Shown here: positions 1 to 7,034 of the stretch, piece by piece
Layout: every line of letters begins with the position of its first letter
How positions within the stretch are numbered: position 1 is the first letter of the stretch
From: Patescibacteria group bacterium
GTDB taxonomy: Bacteria; Patescibacteriota; Minisyncoccia; Phycocordibacterales; EsbW-18
Direction of reading: 5' to 3'
Length of the DNA stretch: 14,562 bases
Assembly (NCBI GenBank): GCA_030917725.1
Contig: JAUPUE010000009.1
Span: 1 to 14,562, forward strand
Notes under the pieces: generated by a model
Told to the model about the DNA's origin: nothing
The model's input: the letters and a program-made list of their open reading frames with translations, nothing else
The model's database searches: none
Made by a program: the position numbers and the translations under genes

Positions 1-21
1 TACACAACGCTCTTCCGATCT
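1..21. other. Illumina adapter remnant at the contig end
   Basis: The first 21 bases end in CTCTTCCGATCT and match the 3' end of the standard Illumina TruSeq read-1 adapter at 20 of 21 positions (an A replaces the G at position 6). Read on the minus strand it begins AGATCGGAAGAGC, the usual read-through adapter. The valS reading frame becomes non-homologous exactly at this junction. This is sequencing or assembly contamination, not biology. Genuine sequence starts at base 22. Confidence 0.95.
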
Positions 22-1513
22 CATTTGTTGGGTGGTATGTCGCAAGGTCGTCTGTTTGCTGTGGCCAGCCAAGCGTCGAGAACGTCCAGAGCGCAGAAGA
101 GAACCACGTGTCGAGCGTGTCAGGGTCTTGTTCCCAGCCATCACCTTCGGGGGCAGTGATACCAACGTATGTTTCTTCGTGGGGACCTGCCGTGAGCGAA
201 GTCGAACGGTACCACACCGGAATGCGGTGTCCGTACCAAAGCTGACGGCTGATGCACCAGTCGTGAAGGTTGTCGATCCAATGGAAGTAGATTTTGTCGA
301 AGCGCTCAGGAAGGATTTGGATGTTTCCACCAGCGACTGACTCGCGCATGACTTCTTTGAGCGTTGTTTGTTTGCCGTTGTGGTCAAATGTTTTGTTAAC
401 CGCAACAAACCATTGTGTTTTCGGAAGTGGTTCGATAACGCCCCCTGAGCGTTCGGCGATTGAGACATTGTGGGTGATCGGTTCTTCTTTTTCGAGGAGG
501 CCTTCATTTCGAAGCCATGCAACAATTATCTCGCGTGCTTCTGTTGTCTTCTTTCCCATGATCTCTTCACCACCTACCATCATTTTTGCGCGTTCGTCGA
601 TGACTTGGACCATCGGCAATCCGTGGCGCTCGGCCATCTGTGTATCGGTTTGAGAGTGGGCAGGGGTGATACCAACGGCTCCGGTACCAAATTCCATATC
701 TGCGGTTTCGTCACCAACTACTTTTATTGAAAGAGAAACACCGCAGAATGTTACATCAAATGTTTTTCCGATGTACTCGGCATAGCGAGGATCGTTTGGA
801 TTGACTGCAACTCCTGTATCACCAACTTTTGTTTCGGGTCGTGTCGTTGCGATTGGGATAGGGAAGTCTTTGCTATAGCGGAATGTGTACAGAGTGGCCT
901 GGCGCTCTTCGTGGTTCACCTCATCGTCAGAGATGACGGTTTGACCCTTAGGGTCCCAGTTAATCACTTTGTAGCCACGATAGATGAGACCATCGTCGTG
1001 CATCTTCTTAAATGTGGTACGGACAGCGAGGCTACGTGCTTCGTCGAGAGTAAACGCCTCGCGCGTCCAATCAACCGATGCACCCATGCGCTTTACCTGA
1101 GAGACAATCGTATCGTGTGATTCCTGAGCAAATTGCTCGACTCGCTTAAGGAATTCATCGCGTCCGAGGTCTTGTTTGCGGACTCCGTCTTTTTCGAGAA
1201 GCTTCTCGACCTTGCTTTGGGTGGCGATGCCAGCGTGATCCGTACCTGGAAGCCAGAGGGTCTTTTTGCCCTGCATACGACGGAAGCGGATGATGGTGTC
1301 TTCGATCGCGAGCATCGAGGCGTGGCCGGTGTGGAGGGTGCCGGTTACGTTTGGAGGAGGGAGAACGATGCTAAAAGCTTCTGCATCAGGAGCACAGACG
1401 CCTTTTTTGATGCACGTATCAGGATTGGAGTACCCGCTTTCGTCCCACTGCTCGAGGACCTTTGGTTCGCTGGTGGTAGGACTGTACGGCTTCTCAAATA
1501 TATCGGGAACCAT
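22..1513 (-). CDS. valS: valyl-tRNA synthetase, N-terminal part (truncated by contig end)
   Basis: Class I aminoacyl-tRNA synthetase that charges tRNA-Val in the cytoplasm. About 497 residues are present. The Rossmann fold carries the HIGH-type signature as PPPNVTGTLHTGHA (about residues 52-65). The CP1 editing domain shows ATTRPET followed by GDT near residue 220 and ITPAHSQTD near 281-290. The catalytic domain resumes with LHDWCISRQLWYGHRIPVW and then DTWFSSALWTFSTLGWP. The KMSKS loop, anticodon-binding domain and C-terminal coiled coil are missing because the contig ends in adapter sequence, so this is not a pseudogene. Two in-frame ATGs exist, at 1522 and 1513. I chose 1513 because an extended -10 (TGG-TATCAT) lies 7 nt upstream of it and overlaps the 1522 ATG, which implies a leaderless mRNA; the residues between the two ATGs are not part of the recognisable family. 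In the editing site the first Asp of the usual DxxD is Ser, while the second, universal Asp is kept. Confidence 0.95.
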
Positions 1514-1520
1514 GCGGGCC

Positions 1521-1529
1521 ATGATACCA
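1521..1529 (-). promoter_or_regulatory. extended -10 promoter element of valS
   Basis: On the minus strand TGG precedes TATCAT (1526-1521), an extended -10. Seven nucleotides then separate it from the ATG at 1513, so transcription would begin at or next to the start codon. No convincing -35 hexamer or Shine-Dalgarno sequence is visible. The same spacing occurs at tsaD. Confidence 0.5.
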
Positions 1530-1639
1530 CGATTTAGCACTTCGGATTGATGGGGAATCGGGGGCAAATTTTTCGTAAACCCCAAGGTAAGGTTCAAGGT
1601 CAAATCTAACAACCTGTGGACAACTTTGTCTTAGATGGG

Positions 1640-1757
1640 GTCCTTTTTATAAAGGACATTTGAAAAATATGATGTCCTTTAAACGGGGACGAAAACGTGG
1701 AGTTTAGTAAAGCGACAAGGTATAAAGGACATTCTATAAACCCCTTGTTTTACAAGG
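1640..1757. repeat. cluster of direct and inverted repeats upstream of the surface-protein gene
   Basis: The 13-mer TATAAAGGACATT occurs exactly at 1648-1660 and 1721-1733. Its core AAAGGACAT also occurs inverted (ATGTCCTTT) at 1672-1680, and GTCCTTT lies at 1640-1646. These form two overlapping inverted repeats: 1640-1646 with 1651-1657, and 1651-1659 with 1672-1680. A separate inverted repeat CCTTGT-ttt-ACAAGG lies at 1743-1757. The cluster sits between the divergent valS and surface-protein promoters, about 30 to 150 bp upstream of the latter's -35. An operator for a DNA-binding regulator is the likeliest reading. The rest of 1530-1906 holds only the promoter listed separately and a leader of about 85 nt; I see no gene there. 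Confidence 0.6.
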
Positions 1758-1787
1758 TGAAAATCAATCTTGTAATGAGTTTTGTAA

Positions 1788-1815
1788 TTGACTCCCTCAT
1801 GCCTCGGCGTATACT
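1788..1815 (+). promoter_or_regulatory. sigma-70-type promoter of the surface-protein gene
   Basis: TTGACT (1788-1793) and TATACT (1810-1815) are separated by 16 bp. This is close to consensus at both hexamers and the best -35/-10 pair in the window apart from the tRNA-Glu promoter. Transcription would start near 1822, leaving an untranslated leader of about 85 nt. That leader contains a small GC-rich inverted repeat (GCGG...CCGC, about 1870-1885) and no clear Shine-Dalgarno sequence. Confidence 0.65.
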
Positions 1816-1906
1816 CAGCCGTGATTCTAGGGGGTGTTTTATTTATAGATTATTTATCAAGGGTGTGAGGCGGTTTACAGCCGCTTTCTGCTCATATTCA
1901 TTAATT

Positions 1907-4900
1907 ATGAAGAAATCATTTTATTGGTCAGTGGCGTTTATCGCTGCTCTCGTTTTCGCAGGTGTTTATAGTACGAATGTTTTGGCTCAGACGCCGGACA
2001 TTGAAGAGTCAGGAGACTTAACACTTCCTTCTGAATCTCAAACTCTTCCTCCTGCGGATGGAGACGATGCTTCTGACGATGGTGCGACTTTGCCTCCCAC
2101 TACTCCTATTGAGGATACCGATGGCGACACTATCGCGGATGATGTAGATAACTGTGTAGATGTATCGAATGAAGATCAGGCTGATGCAGATGAAAATGGT
2201 GTAGGTGATGCATGTGATGAACCTGCCCCTGAGGTTCAGGGTGCATCAATTTCTGCTCCAAAGAAGAGCGATAGTTCAGAGGATGACGCTGATGATAACG
2301 GTGACCTCGATGAAGATGGGGTCGCGGATGAATCGGATAACTGTCCAATCACTCCTAATGGAGATCAGACCGACGAAGACGAGAACGATATCGGAGATGC
2401 TTGTGAAGATCTCGCACAGGGACCGGATCTCGGAAAGAGCCGCGTCGCTTCGTTTTTCATTGGTTTCCCTTCGTTCCCTTCGAACGTCGACATTTGTCAC
2501 GCAAACAATGGAAATGGATGGGTGTCACAAAGCCCCTCAATCAACTCGATTCTCAAGTTGAACAACGGTCACAACGGCCACAGTGGAGATATCATCCCGC
2601 CATTCTGGTACAAGATTGTCATCATTCCTTTCTATTTCCCTGGTAAGAACTGGAACCCAGAAGGACAAGAAATTCACGCTAATGGATGTGAGGTTCCCGC
2701 ACCTGTAGAGCTTGATTTTGGTGACGCGCCCGACCCAGGACACAGCTACCCAACACGACTTGTTTCTGATGGTGCACGGCACGTGATTGTTCCTGGCGTA
2801 TACCTCGGAGCTTCTATTGATGCAGAAACGGATGTGGCTCCTGCATCAGACGCACTTGAAGACGATAACTTTGGTACGGATGACGAAGACGGTGTCATGA
2901 TTACGTCCTCACCAGTTCCATGTCCAACCAACCATGGATGTATTCTCGTATCTGGTACAACAGCAACAATAGAAGTGACTGCTTCGGTTGCTGGATATGT
3001 TGACGCTTGGGTTGACTGGAGCACGGGTGGTGTCTTCGAGCCAACCGACAGAATTTTCAACAATCAACCAGTTGTTGCTGGCGTCAATGAGCTCACATTC
3101 CCAGTTCCAGTGGATGGAAACGCCTCAAACTATGTTGAAAGTTTCTTGCGAGTTCGATTCCACACAACAGACGGTGCACTTCTTCCAAATGGACTTGCTT
3201 CTGACGGAGAAGTAGAAGATTACCAAATTGCAATTCGCGACTGGTGTGAACCCGGACAAGAGCCAGGCATTGACTACAGCTGTATTCCAGTTCAGTCCTG
3301 CAAGCTCACTGTCGTGAGCCAGACTGGTGATGAGGGTGTTGGAAACGGAAACGCCGTTGCTGCATGGATTCACACTGGTTGGACACACGCACTCGAAAGC
3401 GTTGCAACGTGGATCTGGGATAGCTACGAAGTCGTAGATGCATCACAGACAGAAGCAAAAACGTTCACAAAGGATTTCTATGTTGATGGCCCGGTGAACG
3501 ATGCAATGCTTAAGCTTGCAGCTGACAACCGCTATTGGATCACTATCAACGGCAATGAGGTTGCTTCAAATACAGGTGAACTCAACTACGGAGCCGTTAC
3601 AGGTCCTATTGATGTGAAGGTAACTGGAAACATTCAGTCAGGTTGGAACACGATTACCATGAAGGTCGAAAACATCGGCCTCGAGGGTTACGAACAGCGT
3701 CCTCACGACAACCCAGCGGCTGGTATCTACGAACTCGTTATCAACGCAGAAGAAAAGGATCTCTGTGAACAACCAGAAGAAGAGACGTCAGAAGTGACTA
3801 TCTGTAAGTATGAAAATTCACTCGAGGGAAACTTGCTTTCCGATTGGGACGTTTGGCTCGATCATTGGGCTCAAGATGATTTCAAGGCAAGTACCGTCAT
3901 TGATGGTCATGACTATGAAGGCACAACAGAAAAAAATGGTTGTGTGACTATTGCTGATGTTCCGTATGGTTCATACCGATTGGATGAAATTATGAAAGAT
4001 GGTTGGGTAAATGTGTCTGGTGCAGGCTCGCAGGTTGTTGTTGATAGCCCTGAAGAAACGTTCAACCTTGTGAATGCACACGAATGTAACCCCGAGCTTA
4101 ACCTCATTGAAAACTTTGGATTTGAAACTCCAATAGTCGTAGCAAACGGAGGTGCGTGGGAGCAGTTTGCAAACGGCACTCCACTTCTTGGATGGGTTGC
4201 AGATTTGATCAACACAACAACGGACGCACCTCTCGAGATTCAGTCTGGCTACTCAGGCTGGGTTGGACACGATGGTAGTGAGCAATACGCAGAATTGGAC
4301 TCTACGGCACCAACAACTATTTCTCAGGACGTTCCAACAACTCCAGGAAATAAATATCGATTGACATACTGGCGTGCCGCACGACCAGGAACAGAACCAA
4401 CAAACAATGCAAACAGAGCTCTTGTAGATGGTGTTGAAGTTGATAGCAATGTATTTGCATCTGTTGGTGGTAATCCTGACTGGTATCCATCTCCGGTTAT
4501 TGAATTTACCGCAGCAAACACATTGACGAACATCGCATTCAAAGACGACGGTTCCTCAGCAGATTCTTATGGAACATTTATCGACGACGTGGCACTCTAC
4601 TGTGTTCCTCCAGTTGAAGAGCACCACAATCGCGTCACGATCTGTAAGTATGAAGTAAATGATGAGGAGGGTGAAAACAACCCAGGTATGCCTGGTTGGA
4701 CAGTTGGACTTAACAAATATCAAGCTCCACAGGCAGAGGTTGAACTTGTTGCCATCAACGATGAGCGTGAATACGAGGGTGTTACTGGAGAAGATGGCTG
4801 TGTGACATTCACTGACGTTGATCTCGCAGAGTACTACGTTGAGGAAGATATGCAGGATGGCTGGGAATATTTCAGTGGCGCAGGAGGGGGTACTGTTTGG

Positions 4901-5863
4901 AACATTGATAGTGACCAAGGTACTTACACCTACAACCTTATTAACCAGAGGACAGGGGGTGGCGATGATGAATCATGTCTCGTCGAAGGATACAAGTACG
5001 ATGAAGATGGTGTCACACCTCTCGCAGGTTGGTTTATCGGCCTCGAAGGTTACTACTACCCAGAGTACACACGACAAGACATTGTTATCTACGAGGAACA
5101 ACTCATTGGTTCAGATGTAACAGATGAGAATGGTTACTACTGTATTCAAGGAGAAGTTGAAGGTCCTGGCTCTAACTATTCTGTCTACGAAGTAATTCAG
5201 GAAGGTTGGGACAACATCGGCGCAGAGATTAATGACGATGAGGTCAGCGAATACTATGACAACGGCGATATCGCATCTGTTGAAATCGGATACCTTGGTG
5301 ATGGTATGGATGTGAACTTCATCAACCAATACGAAGGTCCAAACGATGAGCAGTGTTCAGATGAGGTTGATAATGACAACGATGAGGCGGTCGACGAGAA
5401 CGACTCAGGTTGTCAGGAAGACACACCTGAAACACCAAATGACGATGATGACAACAACGGCCGTCCAGGCAGCAATCGCAACAGCTTTAGAGGACGTGGA
5501 GAAGTCTTGGGTGCAACAACGGAAACTAACTTCTGTCCGTTCCTCCGCGACTACCAACACATCAACACCAAGAACGACCCAGCAGAAGTGAACAAGGCAA
5601 AGGCATTCTTCAATGCATACCTCGGGATGTCACTTCCGCTTGACGGCACGTTCGACATGCCGATGTTCAACGCAGTCGTTCAGTTCCAGAACATGTTCAA
5701 GCCTGACGTGCTTGATACATGGACGGAAGAGTTCCCAAGTCTCAATGACAACGCAACAGGGTACCTCTACCAAACAACCAAGTGGAAGATCAACAGCATT
5801 ATTTGTCCGGGATACGAAACATTCCCTGACCAGTTGATCATGGCCCCTGGTACGACAATCTAA
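1907..5863 (+). CDS. large secreted multidomain surface protein (TSP3, GEVED, SdrD-B-like repeats, C-terminal PG-binding-like domain)
   Basis: 1318 residues, probably exported and cell-surface attached; no enzymatic motif is seen. The ATG at 1907 was chosen over the in-frame ATG at 1697 because it begins a classic signal peptide (KK, hydrophobic core, cleavage after VLA at residue 27) and follows the promoter at 1788-1815. Domains in order: two Asp-rich thrombospondin type 3-like calcium-binding segments (about 70-104 and 133-168, each ending GDAC); a GEVED domain (about 267-441, from DFGDAPD to DGEVEDY); an unassigned beta-rich region (about 464-621); a first SdrD-B/SpaA-like repeat (about 629-724, starting EVTICKYE); a galactose-binding or DUF642-like jelly roll (about 732-900); two more SdrD-B-like repeats (about 910-1016 and 1023-1143). 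A Cys-bounded Asp/Asn motif follows (CSDEVDNDNDE, about 1150). After an acidic/Asn linker comes GEVLGA (1198-1203) and a peptidoglycan-binding-1-like C-terminus (about 1209-1298). There is no LPXTG. Host, surface or matrix adhesion is inference. Confidence 0.88.
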   Translation: MKKSFYWSVAFIAALVFAGVYSTNVLAQTPDIEESGDLTLPSESQTLPPADGDDASDDGATLPPTTPIEDTDGDTIADDVDNCVDVSNEDQADADENGVGDACDEPAPEVQGASISAPKKSDSSEDDADDNGDLDEDGVADESDNCPITPNGDQTDEDENDIGDACEDLAQGPDLGKSRVASFFIGFPSFPSNVDICHANNGNGWVSQSPSINSILKLNNGHNGHSGDIIPPFWYKIVIIPFYFPGKNWNPEGQEIHANGCEVPAPVELDFGDAPDPGHSYPTRLVSDGARHVIVPGVYLGASIDAETDVAPASDALEDDNFGTDDEDGVMITSSPVPCPTNHGCILVSGTTATIEVTASVAGYVDAWVDWSTGGVFEPTDRIFNNQPVVAGVNELTFPVPVDGNASNYVESFLRVRFHTTDGALLPNGLASDGEVEDYQIAIRDWCEPGQEPGIDYSCIPVQSCKLTVVSQTGDEGVGNGNAVAAWIHTGWTHALESVATWIWDSYEVVDASQTEAKTFTKDFYVDGPVNDAMLKLAADNRYWITINGNEVASNTGELNYGAVTGPIDVKVTGNIQSGWNTITMKVENIGLEGYEQRPHDNPAAGIYELVINAEEKDLCEQPEEETSEVTICKYENSLEGNLLSDWDVWLDHWAQDDFKASTVIDGHDYEGTTEKNGCVTIADVPYGSYRLDEIMKDGWVNVSGAGSQVVVDSPEETFNLVNAHECNPELNLIENFGFETPIVVANGGAWEQFANGTPLLGWVADLINTTTDAPLEIQSGYSGWVGHDGSEQYAELDSTAPTTISQDVPTTPGNKYRLTYWRAARPGTEPTNNANRALVDGVEVDSNVFASVGGNPDWYPSPVIEFTAANTLTNIAFKDDGSSADSYGTFIDDVALYCVPPVEEHHNRVTICKYEVNDEEGENNPGMPGWTVGLNKYQAPQAEVELVAINDEREYEGVTGEDGCVTFTDVDLAEYYVEEDMQDGWEYFSGAGGGTVWNIDSDQGTYTYNLINQRTGGGDDESCLVEGYKYDEDGVTPLAGWFIGLEGYYYPEYTRQDIVIYEEQLIGSDVTDENGYYCIQGEVEGPGSNYSVYEVIQEGWDNIGAEINDDEVSEYYDNGDIASVEIGYLGDGMDVNFINQYEGPNDEQCSDEVDNDNDEAVDENDSGCQEDTPETPNDDDDNNGRPGSNRNSFRGRGEVLGATTETNFCPFLRDYQHINTKNDPAEVNKAKAFFNAYLGMSLPLDGTFDMPMFNAVVQFQNMFKPDVLDTWTEEFPSLNDNATGYLYQTTKWKINSIICPGYETFPDQLIMAPGTTI

Positions 5864-5884
5864 GTACGTAGACAGCTTCTACAC

Positions 5885-5909
5885 AAAACACCCCTTCGGG
5901 GGTGTTTTT
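5885..5909 (+). terminator. rho-independent terminator of the surface-protein gene
   Basis: A perfect 10-bp stem (AAAACACCCC with GGGGTGTTTT) closes on a TTCG tetraloop and runs into a T tract. It lies 22 nt after the stop codon. The A-rich 5' side means it could also terminate minus-strand transcription. Confidence 0.93.
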
Positions 5910-5929
5910 GTTATCAGAATAGGGAAGTA

Positions 5930-5990
5930 TTGCCTTATTTCGTATATATGGTATACTGATAGGGTATAAAGAGCGTTCATTTGCTACAAT
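5930..5990 (+). promoter_or_regulatory. promoter region of the CAP-domain gene (two candidate -10 elements)
   Basis: TTGCCT (5930-5935) and an extended -10, TGG-TATACT (hexamer 5952-5957), are separated by 16 bp. A second extended -10, TGC-TACAAT (hexamer 5985-5990), lies only 9 nt before the ATG at 6000 and would give a nearly leaderless transcript. No Shine-Dalgarno sequence precedes the ATG, which favours the downstream start or a mix of both. Confidence 0.55.
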
Positions 5991-5999
5991 AATCACGCA

Positions 6000-7034
6000 A
6001 TGAGAGCGATTATCGAAACCATGCGCCGTCACATCAAGAACACGCTCATCCCACACGAAGGAAACAACCACCGACCGCATCTCTTGCGTGCCGGTGGTGC
6101 TTTGGCGCTCACGGGCATCCTCTTGCTCGCATTTGGATTCTCGCTGTCGCGTGGGCTCTTCTTCAATCAAGGTTCTCGATTTACCGCGTCGGTCTTGCCG
6201 GCGGTCTTGGTGGCTCTTACCAACGACGATCGTTCTTCGGCAGGTCTCAATCAGCTCACAACCAACCCCGTCCTCGAAGATGCTGCGCGCATGAAAGCCG
6301 AGCACATGGCCGAGAATGAATACTTTGCACACGTGAGCCCCGACGGTCTTGATCCGTGGTATTGGTTTTATCGAGCTGGATATCAATTTGTTGACGCTGG
6401 TGAGAACCTCGCGGTCAACTTTAGTGATTCTAACGATGTGAACCAAGCATGGCTTGATTCACCGGGGCACCGTGCAAACATCATGAACGGTAAGTTTACC
6501 GAAATCGGTATCGCAGCTGTATCAGGAACATACAAAGGCAAGAAGACAGTCTATGTAGTGCAACTCTTTGGTACACCAATGGCACAGGCTCCGGTAGCTG
6601 CTCCTATTACTGTCGCTCCTGTTGAAACTCCATCGATTCCTGTTGCCGAAAGTGCGGGGACGGTTGCTTCCGCTGCACTTCCTGAACCGGAGCCTGAGCC
6701 GGTGACGACGCTTATCAAAGAAGAAAACACTGCCCGCGTCGAAGGAGACGTTGTAGCAGCTGAACCCCTCGCTCCAGAAGTCATCAATGAGAACGTCGAA
6801 GGTGCTGCGGTTTCCGCCTGGGATTCTGCTGCGGCTCGTCCACGAGCAACTGTTTCGTGGGTCTATCTCATTGTGAGCCTTCTCGTTTCATTCGTCCTCC
6901 TTTGTATGGTCTTCATGCAGGTCCATCACACACACCGCCGTTCGATTTTGTACGGTGTTGCGCTCTTGGCGCTCATCTGTGTCCTCTCATACCTCAACTG
7001 GCTTCTTCTCTCTGCAGATTTGGTTATAACCTAA
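6000..7034 (+). CDS. membrane-anchored CAP/SCP (YkwD-type) domain protein
   Basis: 344 residues. Residues 28-54 form an N-terminal membrane segment. Residues 82-190 form a CAP (cysteine-rich secretory protein/antigen 5/PR-1) domain, placed outside the membrane. The CAP signature residues are visible: His111 in YFAHVSPDG, Glu135 in AGENLAVN, and His157 in WLDSPGHRANIMN. A Pro/Glu/Val/Ala-rich linker (about 195-265) resembles a wall-spanning stalk. It is followed by two further hydrophobic segments (about 284-309 and 314-338), so the CAP domain is tethered at both ends. Bacterial CAP proteins of this type are secreted and mostly of unknown biochemical role; an enzymatic activity is not claimed. 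The start at 6000 is supported by promoter placement; an ATG at 6021 is also possible. The 3' end overlaps tsaD convergently by 11 bp. Confidence 0.9.
   Translation: MRAIIETMRRHIKNTLIPHEGNNHRPHLLRAGGALALTGILLLAFGFSLSRGLFFNQGSRFTASVLPAVLVALTNDDRSSAGLNQLTTNPVLEDAARMKAEHMAENEYFAHVSPDGLDPWYWFYRAGYQFVDAGENLAVNFSDSNDVNQAWLDSPGHRANIMNGKFTEIGIAAVSGTYKGKKTVYVVQLFGTPMAQAPVAAPITVAPVETPSIPVAESAGTVASAALPEPEPEPVTTLIKEENTARVEGDVVAAEPLAPEVINENVEGAAVSAWDSAAARPRATVSWVYLIVSLLVSFVLLCMVFMQVHHTHRRSILYGVALLALICVLSYLNWLLLSADLVIT

Noticed and set aside
22..1513. valS as a pseudogene
   Set aside because: The frame is intact to base 22 with all expected motifs. The break coincides with adapter sequence.
1697..1906. 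70-residue N-terminal extension of the surface protein from the ATG at 1697
   Set aside because: It would place the promoter inside the coding region and bury a textbook signal peptide in the interior. The extension itself has no family resemblance.
1907..5863. Sortase (LPXTG) anchoring of the surface protein
   Set aside because: There is no LPXTG-like motif followed by a hydrophobic helix and a basic tail. The C-terminus is a soluble PG-binding-like domain.
5838..6446. 202-residue minus-strand ORF overlapping the CAP gene
   Set aside because: It reads through the UUCG terminator and the CAP promoter, has no recognisable motif, and is antisense to a well-supported domain.
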